Below are positions 9,942 through 21,031 of a stretch of DNA of 57,230 nucleotides, in pieces; the first letter of the stretch is position 1; the number at the start of each line of letters is the position of its first letter. A program made the position numbers and the translations under genes. Source of the DNA: Hyphomicrobiales bacterium (GTDB lineage Bacteria > Pseudomonadota > Alphaproteobacteria > Rhizobiales > Aestuariivirgaceae); the NCBI GenBank assembly GCA_025363755.1, contig JANYLQ010000034.1, forward strand, positions 1-57,230, written 5' to 3'. The notes beneath the pieces are model-generated. The model was given only the letters and a program-made list of their open reading frames with translations. It made no database searches and was not told the DNA's origin.

Positions 9942-10703
9942 TTATATCAATTTGATATCAACCTTACTGAGTTCTGAGATTACAAGCACGGACGGCTTTT
10001 GGCTCTTGGCGATCTTTGGAAGCACTAAGCGGTGATATGGAACCCAGAACAGCACATTGTCCGGCATACGCATGGCCGCCAGAACATGATCATACCGCGG
10101 CTTACCCGTTTCAGAAACTTCATGATAAGCCTTGCTGACAACCCGACCATATTGACTTGTGGGCAAGCAAGGGAAAGAGGACGGGAACGGGCCCCAAACT
10201 TGATTGATCACCGACTTCGGGCCAATTTTTTGGACAGCAAACTGCTCTGTGCTTTCTTCATATGCACACTCAACAGCGTAATCCAAAGCGGAGCTTGGCC
10301 TATTCAAACACTCTGTTATCAACGCGGGTAGTGGTTTTTCATGAAGTTCAAACTGTTGCACAAGTGTGCGCGTTGTAAAATGGCGATCACCGCGTGCCAC
10401 AATATCTTCAAGTCGACGCATGACTTCGATATAGGATTTATGAAATTCTTCAAACCAGCCAGAAACATAAAATCGCAACACAAACGGAGTTTTAGCGGTC
10501 GCCAGCCATTCAATCGCAGCATAAAGAGAGGCATGACAGGGTGATTGCACATGCCATTTGATCTCTGTGCCAAGATCACCTGTAGTCAGGCGAACTTGGC
10601 CTGAATCAAACCTCCTGCGTTCTTCTATTAGAGAATAAGTCGCGTCGTCATTGGCAACATTGCCAATTTTACCCGCATCTACCCAATATCGCCGCCCAAT
10701 CAT
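9942..10703 (-). CDS. Uncharacterised protein, tandem paralogue B
   Basis: A 253-residue partner of paralogue A, placed 111 bp upstream of it on the same strand. The strongest match is the C-terminal block YGRVVSKAYHEVSETGKPRYD followed by VPYHRLVLP. The middle GWFEEFHKSY and RTLVQQFEL regions also align. The start is taken at the ATG 10703 because it lines up with the start of A; the GTG one codon upstream is possible. No signal peptide or membrane segment is visible. The pair probably arose by local duplication and has diverged to well under half identity by eye. Function is unknown; a PAS-like ligand-sensing role is a guess from the C-terminal pattern. Confidence 0.6.
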   Translation of the reverse strand: MIGRRYWVDAGKIGNVANDDATYSLIEERRRFDSGQVRLTTGDLGTEIKWHVQSPCHASLYAAIEWLATAKTPFVLRFYVSGWFEEFHKSYIEVMRRLEDIVARGDRHFTTRTLVQQFELHEKPLPALITECLNRPSSALDYAVECAYEESTEQFAVQKIGPKSVINQVWGPFPSSFPCLPTSQYGRVVSKAYHEVSETGKPRYDHVLAAMRMPDNVLFWVPYHRLVLPKIAKSQKPSVLVISELSKVDIKLI

Positions 10704-10886
10704 CACTTGCCGCCTTGTTTGACAATTCAGCCATGTTTTTTCAGGTACAATTGTTAATTCACATTTGCTGCCGAAAAATACAGGAATTGTCTAAAAACCA
10801 AACTTCTATAGTCGGCTGAAAGTTTCACTCAATCCACAGCTTCATCACAAGATGACAAAGATTTGGTTTACAAAGACTGGGGCAGT

Positions 10887-13133
10887 TTATGAAAATTTGT
10901 TGTTCTTTGGAAACCCTTTGGGTGGCAGGCGTCCAGCCTGGGCGCGTTCGCCGATCCATTCGGCAAGCTCTGTCACCGTCCAGTTGCGGCCCGAACTGTC
11001 AAGCCAGGTCAGGCCCTCCTTCAAATTGAACGACACGGCATCGGATAATCCGCCATCTTTAAACTTCTGCAAGCGCACGCCTTTGCCGCGTGACATCTCT
11101 GGCAGCTCGGCAGATTTGAAAATTAGGAGTTTGCGGTTGTCGCCCACTGTAGCCACATGATCAGCATTTGCGAGATAAGGTGCGCAGACCAAAGCCTCAA
11201 CAGGGGCTTTTACATTCAACACTTGTTTGCCTTTGCGCGTGTTAGCGATGCATTCGTCCTCGGCGACGACAAAGCCATCGCCATCGGTTGAGGCCAGTAA
11301 GCGCTTGGCTCCGGCCTGATAGATGAAAAGTGCGACAATGGAATCTGCTGCGTCGATTTCGGCCAACAATCGCACGGGTTCACCATGGCCGCGGCCACCG
11401 GGGAGTTTGTTGGCGTCAAGCGTGAAGAATTTGCCTGAGGACGAGAACAGCATCACCTTATCGGTGGTTGAGGCTTTGACGACAAATTTTTCTTTATCAC
11501 CATCTTTGTATGTCAGCGTGGAGGCATCCTCCACATGGCCCTTCATGGCGCGGATCCAGCCTTTTTCGGAATATACAATTGTGACGGGTTCTTTCTCGAT
11601 CATCGCTTCATCGAGATCAACATCGATGGTTGGGGCTTCGGCAAAGTCAGTGCGACGGGCACCCAGTTTGGTTTTTTTGGAGAAGGTTTCTTTGATTGAT
11701 TTAACTTCAGTTGAAACCACATCCCATTGCTCGTCGTCTGACTTCAGAAGCTTGTTCAGCTCGCCCTGCTCTTTCGTGAGCTTATCATGCTCCGTGCGGA
11801 TTTCCATTTCTTCAAGCTTGCGCAAGGCTCGCAGGCGCATATTGAGGATGGCTTCGGCTTGGGTGTCGTTGAGCTTGAAGCGCTTCATCAGTGAAGGCTT
11901 TGGCTCGTCCTCCTCGCGGATGATGCGGATCACTTCGTCCAAGTTAAGATAGGCAATCAGATAGCCGCCAAGGATTTCTAGGCGACGCGCAATTTCAGCA
12001 AGGCGGAAATTTGATTTGCGTTGCAGAACTTCTTTGCGGTGATCAAGCCATTCGCGGATCACATCGCGCAGAGACATAACGCGCGGCACTTTGCCTTTAC
12101 TCAAAACATTCATGTTGAGCGGAATACGTGCTTCAAGTTCGGTGTTGCGGAACATTTGCTCCATCAACACTTCAGGATCGATGTTGCGAGTTTTGGGTTC
12201 CAGCACCACGCGCACATCTTCAGCAGATTCGTCACGCACATCACCAAGCAGTGTCAGCTTCTTGTCGTTCAGCAGCTCTGCCATTTTTTCGATGAGGCGG
12301 CTTTTTTGTACAAGGTATGGAATTTCCGTGATGACGATTTGCCATGCGCCTTTGGGTAACTCTTCTTTCTCCCAGCGCGCGCGTATGCTGAAACTGCCGC
12401 GGCCTGTGGTGTAAGCCTGAACGATTTCTTCGCGTTTGTTGATGATGATGCCGCCCGTTGGAAAATCTGGGCCGACAACAAATTGCGTTAGTTTTTCAAC
12501 GCCTGCATTGGGCGTCTTGATCAAATAAAGCGCTGCATCACAAATCTCGGCGGCGTTATGGGGCGGGATGGATGTGGCCATGCCCACGGCGATGCCGGTT
12601 GAACCATTGGCGAGCAGATTGGGGAATGCGCCGGGCAGAACTGTTGGTTCGCTTTTGTTACCGTCATAGTTCGGACGGAAATCAACGGTGCCCTCTTCGA
12701 GATTGTCCGCTAGCAATACGGATACCGCAGTCAATCTTGCTTCGGTATAACGATCAGCAGCAGCATTGTCGCCGTCAATATTGCCGAAGTTACCTTGACC
12801 ATCGACTAATGGATAGCGTGTGCTGAAGTCCTGCGCCATGCGCACAAGGGAATCATAGATCGCCACGTTGCCATGCGGATGAAAGTCACCCATCACGTCG
12901 CCTACGATCTTTGCAGATTTTCTAAATCCACTTGGCGGTTCAAGCTTGAGCAGTCGCATCGCGTATATTATGCGACGATGTACGGGTTTCAAGCCGTCGC
13001 GCACATCGGGGAGAGCACGGTGCATAATGGTGGATAATGCATAGGCGAGATAACGCTGTTCTAAAGCGTCTTTGAGTTCAACACCCTCAATTTCGCGTGG
13101 TGGCTGGGGCGGTTCGATTGGCTTTTTGGACAT
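10887..13133 (-). CDS. parC: DNA topoisomerase IV subunit A
   Basis: A 748-residue type IIA topoisomerase subunit that cuts and reseals DNA to separate daughter chromosomes, acting with ParE (not in the window). The catalytic tyrosine is Tyr129 in [10 protein letters not shown]. The quinolone-determining region reads [17 protein letters not shown]. GyrA-box-type sequence is absent from the C-terminal beta-pinwheel, as expected for ParC rather than GyrA. The winged-helix opening [20 protein letters not shown] is typical. Residues equivalent to E. coli ParC Ser80 and Glu84 are Val90 and Asp94 here; variation at these positions exists between lineages, so no drug phenotype is claimed. It lies downstream of rnj beyond a large inverted repeat. 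Confidence 0.96.
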   Translation of the reverse strand: MSKKPIEPPQPPREIEGVELKDALEQRYLAYALSTIMHRALPDVRDGLKPVHRRIIYAMRLLKLEPPSGFRKSAKIVGDVMGDFHPHGNVAIYDSLVRMAQDFSTRYPLVDGQGNFGNIDGDNAAADRYTEARLTAVSVLLADNLEEGTVDFRPNYDGNKSEPTVLPGAFPNLLANGSTGIAVGMATSIPPHNAAEICDAALYLIKTPNAGVEKLTQFVVGPDFPTGGIIINKREEIVQAYTTGRGSFSIRARWEKEELPKGAWQIVITEIPYLVQKSRLIEKMAELLNDKKLTLLGDVRDESAEDVRVVLEPKTRNIDPEVLMEQMFRNTELEARIPLNMNVLSKGKVPRVMSLRDVIREWLDHRKEVLQRKSNFRLAEIARRLEILGGYLIAYLNLDEVIRIIREEDEPKPSLMKRFKLNDTQAEAILNMRLRALRKLEEMEIRTEHDKLTKEQGELNKLLKSDDEQWDVVSTEVKSIKETFSKKTKLGARRTDFAEAPTIDVDLDEAMIEKEPVTIVYSEKGWIRAMKGHVEDASTLTYKDGDKEKFVVKASTTDKVMLFSSSGKFFTLDANKLPGGRGHGEPVRLLAEIDAADSIVALFIYQAGAKRLLASTDGDGFVVAEDECIANTRKGKQVLNVKAPVEALVCAPYLANADHVATVGDNRKLLIFKSAELPEMSRGKGVRLQKFKDGGLSDAVSFNLKEGLTWLDSSGRNWTVTELAEWIGERAQAGRLPPKGFPKNNKFS

Positions 13134-13188
13134 GGTGGGGGGGATTATAGCAGGCGGAGGGATTCGGGTAGTCTCGTCCTCTCAATGT

Positions 13189-13337
13189 CCTCTACCGCTT
13201 CGCGGGAGAGGAAAGGGGCCCGCCGCATAGCGGCGGGATAGGTGAGGGGCAGTCAGACTCCGAACCTGCGGTCCCTCATCTATCCCGTTCCGCTATCGCG
13301 AAATGGGCCCCTTTCTTCTCCCGTTTCACGGGAGAAG
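13189..13337. repeat. Large imperfect inverted repeat (palindromic intergenic element)
   Basis: Two ~60-nt arms, 13189-13249 and 13273-13337, are inverted relative to each other. Shared blocks in order are CGGGAGA, GAAAGGGGCCC, ATAGCGG, CGGGATAG and TGAGGG. Each arm also has its own small hairpin (CCGCTTCGCGG; TCCCGTTTCACGGGA). The layout resembles the palindromic repeats scattered through rhizobial genomes. It fills the gap between rnj and parC, both on the minus strand, and could fold into a long hairpin that ends or processes transcripts. Confidence 0.75.
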
Positions 13338-13344
13338 ACAAGAA

Positions 13345-15012
13345 CTAAACCCGTACCACCACAACCTTACAAACTGGCTTCTTGCCCCAAATATTATCGG
13401 CCTCGCGTCTAATCGCAGTACGCACCACTTCTTCTACCGTTGAGTCATCTTTACGCTTTGCACGCGGCATGGAGTCGAAGGCTTTTTCGGCGGCTTCTGC
13501 GAAGTCTTCATCTAAACCCTCGGGCACGCCGTCGGCGATTACTACCATGTCTTCGGCCAGTTCGAGTTTTTCGGTAATCACGACAGTGGCAAACACGATG
13601 CCTGCGAAGGATAATTTGCGGCGGTGTTTGGCGGGACCGTCTTCGCTGTTCACAATCAGCTTGCCATCTACATGCAAACGGCCACCGGGGGCTTCGTCGA
13701 TGATCTCGGCGGGGCCTGGGCAGAGCCTCGCAATTTTCAGATCTTCGAGGATCAGGGTTTCTTTGATGCCTTGGGCTTTGGCAAAGGCGGCGTGGGCGCG
13801 GAGGTGACGCGGTTCACCATGCATCGGCACCACGATGCGCGGGCGCACCCATTCATACATCAGTTTGAGTTCACCTTGGCGCGGGTGGCCCGAGGAATGA
13901 ACCAGTGCATCATCGGCCGTGATGATTTCCACATCCAGCTGCGCCAGATTGTTATGCACGGCAGAGACGACCTTTTCATTGCCCGGAATGGTGCGGGCGG
14001 AGAAGATAACCATATCGCCATCTTCCAGCGCAATATTGGGGTGGGAGTCTTCACCGATGCGAGCGATGGCGGCGCGGGGTTCGCCTTGGCTGCCCGTGCA
14101 AAGCAGCATGATTTTTTCACGTGGCAGATAACCAAATGCATCTTCGTCAAGGAACTTGCCTGCGTCTTTCAGGTAACCGCAAATGCGCGCGGCTTCGATG
14201 GTGTTGCGCATGGCCCTGCCCGCAATCACAATCTCACGGCCCGCAGAACGCGCGGCTTTGACGGCAGATGCGATGCGCTCAACATGCGACGCGAAGGTGG
14301 TGACGGCCACGCGACCTGTGGCGTTGGTGATGATGTCAGTTAATGTGGCTGCAACGTCTTTCTCGGAGGGCGACATGCCTTCGCGCAACACATTGGTTGA
14401 ATCGCAAACCAGAACGTCAATGCCTTTGTCGCCCAATTCGCGGAAGCGCTTTTCATTTATTGTTGGCCCCAGCAAAGGCGTGCGATCTATTTTCCAATCG
14501 CCGGAATGCAACACTTTGCCGAATTCCGTTTCGATATAAAGCGCACAAGACTCTGGAATGGAATGGGTGACGTTTACGAACTCAAGCGTGAATGAGCCGA
14601 GGGTGAAGGGCTTCAGCGGCTTGTGGATGATGACCGGAACATCATCTTCAATGCCATGCTCACGGAACTTCATTTTCATTAATTCAGCAGCGAATGCCGT
14701 GCAATGCACTTCACATTTCAGTTGCGGCCAGAGGCGCGCGACTGCGCCGATATGATCTTCATGGGCGTGGGTGATGACGAGGCCGGAAAGGCGTTTGCGG
14801 TTTTTAGAAATGAAGCCGACGTCAGGCAGGATCACATCAACACCAGGTTCATTTTCATCGCCGAATTTGACGCCCAGATCGACCATCAACCACTCGCGGG
14901 TGTTGGCGGGACCAACGCCATAGCAATAACAGTTCATGCCAATTTCGCCTGTGCCGCCCAGTGGCAGGATGACGAGATCGTTTAAAGGTTCGTGTTTCTT
15001 TTTGGCGTTCAT
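13345..15012 (-). CDS. rnj: Ribonuclease J
   Basis: A 555-residue metallo-beta-lactamase/beta-CASP nuclease that degrades and matures RNA (5'-to-3' exonuclease and endonuclease). The metal motif THAHEDHIGA gives His82, His84, Asp86 and His87. Further ligands sit in VTHSIPES and LHSGDWK, and the beta-CASP motifs include ALVHSSGHPRQGE and PMHGEPRHLRAH. Length matches alphaproteobacterial RNase J. The ATG overlaps the birA stop (ATGA), so it is the last coupled gene of the nuo-birA-rnj run. RNase J next to birA and nuo is a conserved order in Hyphomicrobiales, as far as I recall. Confidence 0.95.
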   Translation of the reverse strand: MNAKKKHEPLNDLVILPLGGTGEIGMNCYCYGVGPANTREWLMVDLGVKFGDENEPGVDVILPDVGFISKNRKRLSGLVITHAHEDHIGAVARLWPQLKCEVHCTAFAAELMKMKFREHGIEDDVPVIIHKPLKPFTLGSFTLEFVNVTHSIPESCALYIETEFGKVLHSGDWKIDRTPLLGPTINEKRFRELGDKGIDVLVCDSTNVLREGMSPSEKDVAATLTDIITNATGRVAVTTFASHVERIASAVKAARSAGREIVIAGRAMRNTIEAARICGYLKDAGKFLDEDAFGYLPREKIMLLCTGSQGEPRAAIARIGEDSHPNIALEDGDMVIFSARTIPGNEKVVSAVHNNLAQLDVEIITADDALVHSSGHPRQGELKLMYEWVRPRIVVPMHGEPRHLRAHAAFAKAQGIKETLILEDLKIARLCPGPAEIIDEAPGGRLHVDGKLIVNSEDGPAKHRRKLSFAGIVFATVVITEKLELAEDMVVIADGVPEGLDEDFAEAAEKAFDSMPRAKRKDDSTVEEVVRTAIRREADNIWGKKPVCKVVVVRV

Positions 15013-15743
15013 GCCGTGTGGTTCTCTTTTGTTTGAAATGTTACGCGGACATCGCCCGCGTGGATTGTGATTTCTGTGTCGTCAGATTGTATGAGGATCA
15101 TTGCGCCATCATCATCCAGACCTTTGAACGTGCCTTGCCTGATTGCGCGGCCAGTGTCCACTGAAACGGCTTTGCCAAGGTTCATGGCTTTGGACTCCCA
15201 TGCGAATTTTATGGTCTCAAAGTCTCGGGCGTTGTTCCAGATTTTAAGCCAGTTTTTGAGGCTTGCAGACAAAACTTCATGTGCTGCTTTAACTGTCGTG
15301 CCTTTGAGATGGGTTGCGGCATAAGGGGTGTTTTTGGGCGCATGGGCGATGTTCATGCCGATGCCTAAAGCAATTTGCGATGGAGCAATGACTTCTGAAA
15401 GAATCCCGCAAAATTTTGCACCATCAATTAAACAATCATTTGGCCATTTTAATTGGATGGGCGCATTTTTGATGAAAGTGCTTGCGACGTCATGGACTGC
15501 CAAGGCGGCGACAAAACTTATCTGCGCCAATTTAGTTGGGGGGGCTGAGCATGGAAACAGCAGAGTGGAATAGAGATTGCCGGGTTCTGAATGCCATGTT
15601 CTCCCCATGCGGCCCCTACCTGCTTTTTGTTCATCCGCCACGATCCAAATCGGCCCGCGCTCACCCTGCTCATACAGTCTGCGCGCTTCGGTGTTGGTGC
15701 TGTCAATCGTATCGTAGTGGAGGATTTGGATTGGCTTAATCAA
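15009..15743 (-). CDS. birA: Biotin--[acetyl-CoA-carboxylase] ligase
   Basis: A ~244-residue biotin protein ligase that makes biotinyl-AMP and attaches biotin to carboxylase carrier domains. Visible motifs are TIDSTNTEARRL, the biotin/ATP loop AGRGRMGRTWHS, LKWPNDCLIDGAKFCGIL and the ALGIGMNI strand. There is no N-terminal repressor helix-turn-helix, so it is a monofunctional class I ligase. The open frame extends back inside nuoN, but the family start lies near LIKPIQILHYDTIDS. I chose the TTG one base after the nuoN stop; a GTG at 15767 inside nuoN is an alternative. Its stop overlaps the rnj start. Confidence 0.9.
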   Translation of the reverse strand: MIKPIQILHYDTIDSTNTEARRLYEQGERGPIWIVADEQKAGRGRMGRTWHSEPGNLYSTLLFPCSAPPTKLAQISFVAALAVHDVASTFIKNAPIQLKWPNDCLIDGAKFCGILSEVIAPSQIALGIGMNIAHAPKNTPYAATHLKGTTVKAAHEVLSASLKNWLKIWNNARDFETIKFAWESKAMNLGKAVSVDTGRAIRQGTFKGLDDDGAMILIQSDDTEITIHAGDVRVTFQTKENHTA

Positions 15744-15744
15744 C

Positions 15745-17190
15745 TTAATACAATGATGCGGCGGCACCCGCTGCGAGTTGCAATAAGGGTTGGGCGAATA
15801 CGGCAAACAGAAGTGCGAATGCGCCCGCTGCATAGATTACCCAGTTCACTTCCGTATCAGTCTGATCGAAGGCTTCGGCTGGTGAATCAAAATACATGAT
15901 CTTGATAATGCGCAGATAGTAATATGCACCGACCACACTCGCCAGAACGCCGATTACGGCAAGAGCAAAGAGGCCAGAATGAATGGCGGCAAGGAACACA
16001 AAATATTTCCCGAAGAATCCGGCGAGCGGCGGGATGCCGGTGAGTGAGAACATTAACATGGCCAGCACGAAAGCATGGCCCTTGTTGTTACGGGCAAGGC
16101 CAGAGAGATCAGAAATATTTTCGACGTAAACACCTTTGCGGCGCATGGCGATGACGCAGGCAAATACGCCCAATGTGGTGACCAGATAGATCAACATATA
16201 AACGATGACGCCCTGAATGCCTTCGACAGAACCGCTGGCCAAGCCCACCAATGCAAAGCCCATATTGGCGATGGATGAATAAGCCAGCAGGCGCTTGATG
16301 TTGGTCTGGCCGATTGCCGCGAATGCGCCGAGCACCATGGAGGCGATGGAAACGAACACCACAATCTGCTGCCAATCGTGGCTGATGGCGGAGAATGGCC
16401 CGACCATAACGCGGCAGAAAAGTGCTATGGCTGCAATTTTTGGGGCGGCGGCAAAGAAAGCTGTGACGGGCGATGGTGCGCCTTCATAAACATCAGGTGT
16501 CCACATGTGGAACGGCACGGCGCTGACTTTGAATGCAAGGCCAGCGATGATAAATACAATACCGAAGATGATGCCGAGGTTGGAGCCTGATACGGCTAAT
16601 GCTGTTCCAATATCGGTGAAGCCTGTGTGCCCTGTCAGCCCGTAAACCAGTGACGCGCCATAAAGCAACATGCCCGATGAAAGCGAGCCAAGGATGAAAT
16701 ATTTGAGGCCTGCTTCGGATGATTTGGCACTGTCGCGGTTGATGGCTGCCACCACATACAGGGCCAGTGATTGCATTTCGAGGCCCATATAAAGTGTGAT
16801 CAAATCATTCGCTGAGATCATGATCAACATGCCCACTGTGGCCAGCATGATGAGGACTGGATATTCATTCGAGTCCATTTTGGTGCGGGCGAGGAAGCGG
16901 CCAGACATGGCGAGAGCTACGGCGGAACCGAGCAGCGCCAATACTTTCATAAAACGTGCAAACGGATCAGCTACGAATGCGCCGCCGAACGCTGTGACAG
17001 TTCCAGTGCCTGATGTCCAAACGATCATGCCCGCAACAACGATGAAGGCGGCAATGGCTGCAACACGGATGGCACCCGGCGTGATCGATTTCGAGAACAC
17101 GCCTTCCATCAACAAGATCATTGCCAATAGAGCGAGAACGATTTCAGGAAGTGCGGCGGCTGCGCCGATTTGCTGGAACAAGGGTATCAT
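15745..17190 (-). CDS. nuoN: NADH-quinone oxidoreductase subunit N
   Basis: A 481-residue antiporter-like membrane subunit of complex I, with about 14 transmembrane segments. It carries the conserved [18 protein letters not shown] region with the key glutamate, the proton-path lysine region [19 protein letters not shown], and [14 protein letters not shown]. The C-terminus [13 protein letters not shown] ends at the last helix. It helps move protons across the inner membrane while NADH is oxidised. The start overlaps the nuoM stop by 4 bp. It is the last nuo gene and leads straight into birA. Confidence 0.96.
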   Translation of the reverse strand: MIPLFQQIGAAAALPEIVLALLAMILLMEGVFSKSITPGAIRVAAIAAFIVVAGMIVWTSGTGTVTAFGGAFVADPFARFMKVLALLGSAVALAMSGRFLARTKMDSNEYPVLIMLATVGMLIMISANDLITLYMGLEMQSLALYVVAAINRDSAKSSEAGLKYFILGSLSSGMLLYGASLVYGLTGHTGFTDIGTALAVSGSNLGIIFGIVFIIAGLAFKVSAVPFHMWTPDVYEGAPSPVTAFFAAAPKIAAIALFCRVMVGPFSAISHDWQQIVVFVSIASMVLGAFAAIGQTNIKRLLAYSSIANMGFALVGLASGSVEGIQGVIVYMLIYLVTTLGVFACVIAMRRKGVYVENISDLSGLARNNKGHAFVLAMLMFSLTGIPPLAGFFGKYFVFLAAIHSGLFALAVIGVLASVVGAYYYLRIIKIMYFDSPAEAFDQTDTEVNWVIYAAGAFALLFAVFAQPLLQLAAGAAASLY

Positions 17191-18671
17191 TTTATCACCG
17201 CGTGAAAAGTTTTGAGTATGGCTTCAACGGGTGTGCCGAACACATCCAAAAGCGGCGAAGGATAGATGCCGAAGAAAATCGTCAGGATGACTAGTGGCCC
17301 AAGCAAAGCAAGTTCGCGCGGCGTTATGTCGGGCAGATGCATCAAGGATGGTTTGTCGAGCACGCCGAATGCGACGCGGCGATAAAGCCACAGGGCATAA
17401 CAGGCCGAGAGGATCACGCCCGTGGTCGCGAAGAAGGCAACCCATGTGTTGGCTTGGAATGAACCGAGCAGTGTCAGGAATTCGCCTACGAAACCAGACG
17501 TGCCGGGCAGACCGACGTTTGCCATGGTGAAGAGCATGAAGATGAAGGCATAAAGCGGCATGCGTTTTACGAGGCCGCCGTAAGCTGCGATGTCACGCGT
17601 GTGCATGCGGTCATACACCACGCCGACGCAAAGAAAGAGCGCACCGGAGACTAGGCCGTGGCTGATCATTTGGAACAAGGCCCCATCCATACCCTGACGG
17701 GTGAAAGTGAAGATGCCCATGGTGACAAAACCCATATGTGCGACAGACGAATAAGCAATCAGCTTTTTCATATCTTCCTGCACCAGCGCCACCAGCGATG
17801 TGTAAATGATGGCGATGACTGAGAGCGTGAACACCAGTGGTTGGAAATAATGGCTGGCGTCTGGAAACATGGGCAGCGAGAAGCGCAAGAAACCATAACC
17901 ACCCATTTTCAAAAGGATTGCCGCAAGGATGACTGAGCCTGCGGTTGGCGCTTCGACGTGGGCATCAGGCAACCATGTGTGCACCGGCCACATTGGCATC
18001 TTCACTGCGAAGGATGCAAAGAACGCGAGCCAGAGCCATGTTTGCATTTGTGCAGGAAAGCCGGGGCTACGGGTTAGGAGCTCTGCAATGTCTGTTGTGC
18101 CTGATTGCCAATACATGGCCATGATGGCAAGCAGCATGAGCACTGAACCGAGCAAAGTGTAGAGGAAGAATTTGAAGCTTGCATAGACGCGGCGCGGGCC
18201 GCCCCATACGCCGATGATCAAGAACATGGGGATTAGACCTGCTTCAAAGAACAGGTAGAACAGCACCAAGTCAAGCGCACAGAACACGCCAATCATCAAG
18301 GTTTCGAGAACCAGAAACGCGATCATATATTCGCGGACGCGCGATTTCACGAACCATGATGCACCGATGCAGATGGGCATCAGGAATGTGGTGAGGATGA
18401 CGAAGGGCATGGAAATGCCGTCAACGCCCATGCGGTAGCCAGCGATGTTACCCAGCCATGCGTGGTTTTCGACGAGTTGAAATCCCGCTTGTGTCGCGTT
18501 GAAATTTTTCAAGATCAACAATGAAACCAAGAATGTTATAATTGTCGTCCATAACGCCGCCCAACGGGCATAACGCGCGGCGGCTTCATCTTCGCCACGG
18601 GCCAATACGATGAATGCTGCGCCAAGAAGCGGCAGGAAGGTGACAACAGAGAGCAAGGGCCAATTCGACAT
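17187..18671 (-). CDS. nuoM: NADH-quinone oxidoreductase subunit M
   Basis: A 494-residue proton-pumping membrane subunit. Family marks include the conserved glutamate helix [63 protein letters not shown] and the discontinuous helix [15 protein letters not shown]. The order within the operon (L-M-N) and the ATGA overlap with nuoN fit a co-translated block. Full length; nothing missing. Confidence 0.97.
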   Translation of the reverse strand: MSNWPLLSVVTFLPLLGAAFIVLARGEDEAAARYARWAALWTTIITFLVSLLILKNFNATQAGFQLVENHAWLGNIAGYRMGVDGISMPFVILTTFLMPICIGASWFVKSRVREYMIAFLVLETLMIGVFCALDLVLFYLFFEAGLIPMFLIIGVWGGPRRVYASFKFFLYTLLGSVLMLLAIMAMYWQSGTTDIAELLTRSPGFPAQMQTWLWLAFFASFAVKMPMWPVHTWLPDAHVEAPTAGSVILAAILLKMGGYGFLRFSLPMFPDASHYFQPLVFTLSVIAIIYTSLVALVQEDMKKLIAYSSVAHMGFVTMGIFTFTRQGMDGALFQMISHGLVSGALFLCVGVVYDRMHTRDIAAYGGLVKRMPLYAFIFMLFTMANVGLPGTSGFVGEFLTLLGSFQANTWVAFFATTGVILSACYALWLYRRVAFGVLDKPSLMHLPDITPRELALLGPLVILTIFFGIYPSPLLDVFGTPVEAILKTFHAVIK

Positions 18672-20720
18672 TTAGTGTGCGCCCCCGAACGAGAACCAAG
18701 AGATGATTGCAGCCAAGCCAATCAACATGACGAAGGCATAGTGATAAACATAACCGGTTTGCAGGCGCACGACTTGGGTGGTGATGCCGCCCACGCTGGC
18801 CGCCACTCCATCAGGCCCGAAACCATCGATGACAGCCCCATCACCTTGCTTCCAGAACAAGCGGCCGATCCAGAATGCGGGACGCACAAAAAGGAAATTA
18901 TACAGCTCATCAAAATACCATTTGTTGAGCAGGAATTGATAAGCGGGTTGGTTCATATCTGCGATGCGCTTTGGCAGTGTTTTATCGCGGATGTAGAATA
19001 TGTAAGCTAGTGCGAGGCCGGCGAGCATGGCTATTGTGGCTGACCATTTGACCAGCACTGGAACCTCTTCCATTTTGGTCAAGATTTCATTGCGAGCCAG
19101 CGCCTTGCCCCAAAATTCAGCTTGGCCTTCGCCCATAAACCAATGTTGGAAAATGAAACCAGCAACAATCGCGCCCGCTGCCAAGACATAAAGCGGGATC
19201 AGCATGACTGGCGGGCTTTCGTGAATGTGAGAAACAGTTTCTGCATCAGCATTGGTGTTGCCATTGAAGGTCATGAAGGCCAGACGCCATGAATAGAACG
19301 ACGTGCAGAAGGCGGCGATAACGAGCAAGAAAAACGCGAAGGTAGCCGGTGACGAACCGTAAGCGAATGCCGCCTCGATGATAGCATCCTTCGAATGGAA
19401 ACCGGCAAAGCCGCCGATGCCTGGAATGCCAACACCTGTGAGTGCAAATGTGCCAATCAGCATCATCGCCCATGTGATGCGAATATGCGGAGCAAGACCG
19501 CCCATCTTGCGCATGTCCTGTTCGCCTGACATGGCGTGGATGACTGAGCCTGCGCCGAGGAACAACAAGGCTTTAAAGAACGCATGGGTGAAGAGATGGA
19601 AAATGCCGACACCATAAGCCCCTACTCCCATGGCCACAAACATATAGCCGAGCTGCGAACAGGTTGAATAAGCAATCACGCGCTTGATGTCGTTTTGCAC
19701 GAGTCCCACGGTGGCGGCGAAGAAAGCGGTGATGCCGCCGACGATGATGACCAACGAGCGGGCATCTGGGGAAAGTTCAAACAAGGGCGACATGCGGGCG
19801 ACGAGGAATACGCCTGCGGTCACCATGGTGGCAGCATGAATCAATGCTGAAACGGGTGTTGGGCCTTCCATCGCGTCCGGCAACCATGTGTGGAGCAGGA
19901 ACTGCGCGGATTTGCCCATGGCACCCATGAACAGGAGCAGACAAAGCGTCGTCAACGTGTCCCAATCATGGCCGAGGAAGTGCATGGTTTTGCCGACGGC
20001 ATCTGGCGCGTGCATGAAAATGGTTTCGAATTCAACTGAACCAAAAACCATATAAACGCCGAAGATGCCTAAAGCGAAACCAAAGTCACCCACGCGGTTG
20101 ACCACGAAGGCCTTGATGGCGGCGGCGTTGGCGCTTTCGCGGGTGTACCAAAAACCGATCAGAAGATAAGACGCGAGGCCCACACCTTCCCAGCCAAAGA
20201 ACATTTGAATGAGATTATCGGATGTAACCAACATCAACATCGCGAAAGTAAAGAGCGAGAGATAAGCAAAGAAGCGCGGCTGATGCTCGTCGTGGCTCAT
20301 GTAGCCGAGTGAATAGACATGCACGAGTGCCGAGACTGTGTTCACGACGACAAGCATGACGGCGGTTAACGCATCAAGCCGGATTGCCCATGGGGCCTTC
20401 AGTGTGCCCGATGTGATCCAGCTTAAAAGTTCTACGCGGCTGTCGTGGCCCTCGTGGAGGAAGCCCCAAAAGATGATCCATGAAAAGATCGCGCCAAGGC
20501 AGAGCAAACCTGTGGTCAAATACATCGGCCAAGCTGGGCCGTCATAATGGCCGTGATGGTCATCATGGGCATGGTCATCATGGGCATGGTCACCCGAATG
20601 TGTGTCGTGATGATCAGCATACACATCGATATCGCGCCCCAGATTTTGGAACGCTTTTGTGCCGAACAGGCCAGCGATTAAAGCGCCCAGCAATGGCAGG
20701 AAGAGAATTGCCTGAGCCAT
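18672..20720 (-). CDS. nuoL: NADH-quinone oxidoreductase subunit L
   Basis: A 682-residue distal proton-pumping subunit with a long lateral helix at the C-terminus. Conserved parts include [70 protein letters not shown] and [18 protein letters not shown]. Unusual is a histidine/aspartate-rich loop at about residues 34-61, just after the first helix, made of repeated DHAHDD-type units. The loop faces outside the first helix and is encoded by short near-repeats at about 20555-20640. The stop codon directly abuts the nuoM start. Confidence 0.97.
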   Translation of the reverse strand: MAQAILFLPLLGALIAGLFGTKAFQNLGRDIDVYADHHDTHSGDHAHDDHAHDDHHGHYDGPAWPMYLTTGLLCLGAIFSWIIFWGFLHEGHDSRVELLSWITSGTLKAPWAIRLDALTAVMLVVVNTVSALVHVYSLGYMSHDEHQPRFFAYLSLFTFAMLMLVTSDNLIQMFFGWEGVGLASYLLIGFWYTRESANAAAIKAFVVNRVGDFGFALGIFGVYMVFGSVEFETIFMHAPDAVGKTMHFLGHDWDTLTTLCLLLFMGAMGKSAQFLLHTWLPDAMEGPTPVSALIHAATMVTAGVFLVARMSPLFELSPDARSLVIIVGGITAFFAATVGLVQNDIKRVIAYSTCSQLGYMFVAMGVGAYGVGIFHLFTHAFFKALLFLGAGSVIHAMSGEQDMRKMGGLAPHIRITWAMMLIGTFALTGVGIPGIGGFAGFHSKDAIIEAAFAYGSSPATFAFFLLVIAAFCTSFYSWRLAFMTFNGNTNADAETVSHIHESPPVMLIPLYVLAAGAIVAGFIFQHWFMGEGQAEFWGKALARNEILTKMEEVPVLVKWSATIAMLAGLALAYIFYIRDKTLPKRIADMNQPAYQFLLNKWYFDELYNFLFVRPAFWIGRLFWKQGDGAVIDGFGPDGVAASVGGITTQVVRLQTGYVYHYAFVMLIGLAAIISWFSFGGAH

Positions 20721-20725
20721 CTGGG

Positions 20726-21031
20726 TTAGCCTTTCATCAAGTTGATATCCTCAACCGCAATCGAGCCGCGGTTGCGGAAATAGGTTACGAGAATGGCAAG
20801 GCCAATGGCGGCTTCACCTGCAGCAACAGTGAGAATGAGAAGTGCGAAAATCTGGCCTACAAGATCATGCAGATAAGATGAGAAGGCCACGAGGTTGATG
20901 TTCACTGACAGCAAGATCAACTCAATCGACATCATGATGATGATAACGTTTTTGCGATTGAGGAATATGCCGAACACGCCGATGGTGAATATGATGGCGG
21001 CGACGATGAGATAATGTGTGAGGCCGATCAT
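20726..21031 (-). CDS. nuoK: NADH-quinone oxidoreductase subunit K
   Basis: A 101-residue membrane subunit with three transmembrane helices. It has the conserved glutamates in [18 protein letters not shown] and [16 protein letters not shown], which form part of the central proton path. The start [20 protein letters not shown] is typical. It overlaps nuoJ by 4 bp and is followed 5 bp later by nuoL. Confidence 0.97.
   Translation of the reverse strand: MIGLTHYLIVAAIIFTIGVFGIFLNRKNVIIIMMSIELILLSVNINLVAFSSYLHDLVGQIFALLILTVAAGEAAIGLAILVTYFRNRGSIAVEDINLMKG

Noticed and set aside
13189-13337. Possible CRISPR or tRNA-like array between rnj and parC
   Set aside because: Only two inverted arms, no direct repeats with spacers and no cloverleaf.
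13624-14343. 239-codon plus frame opposite rnj
   Set aside because: Antisense shadow of a well-supported gene; composition mirrors rnj codons.
15744-15833. Extended N-terminus of birA inside nuoN
   Set aside because: Sequence is nuoN read in another frame; the ligase family starts near the nuoN stop.
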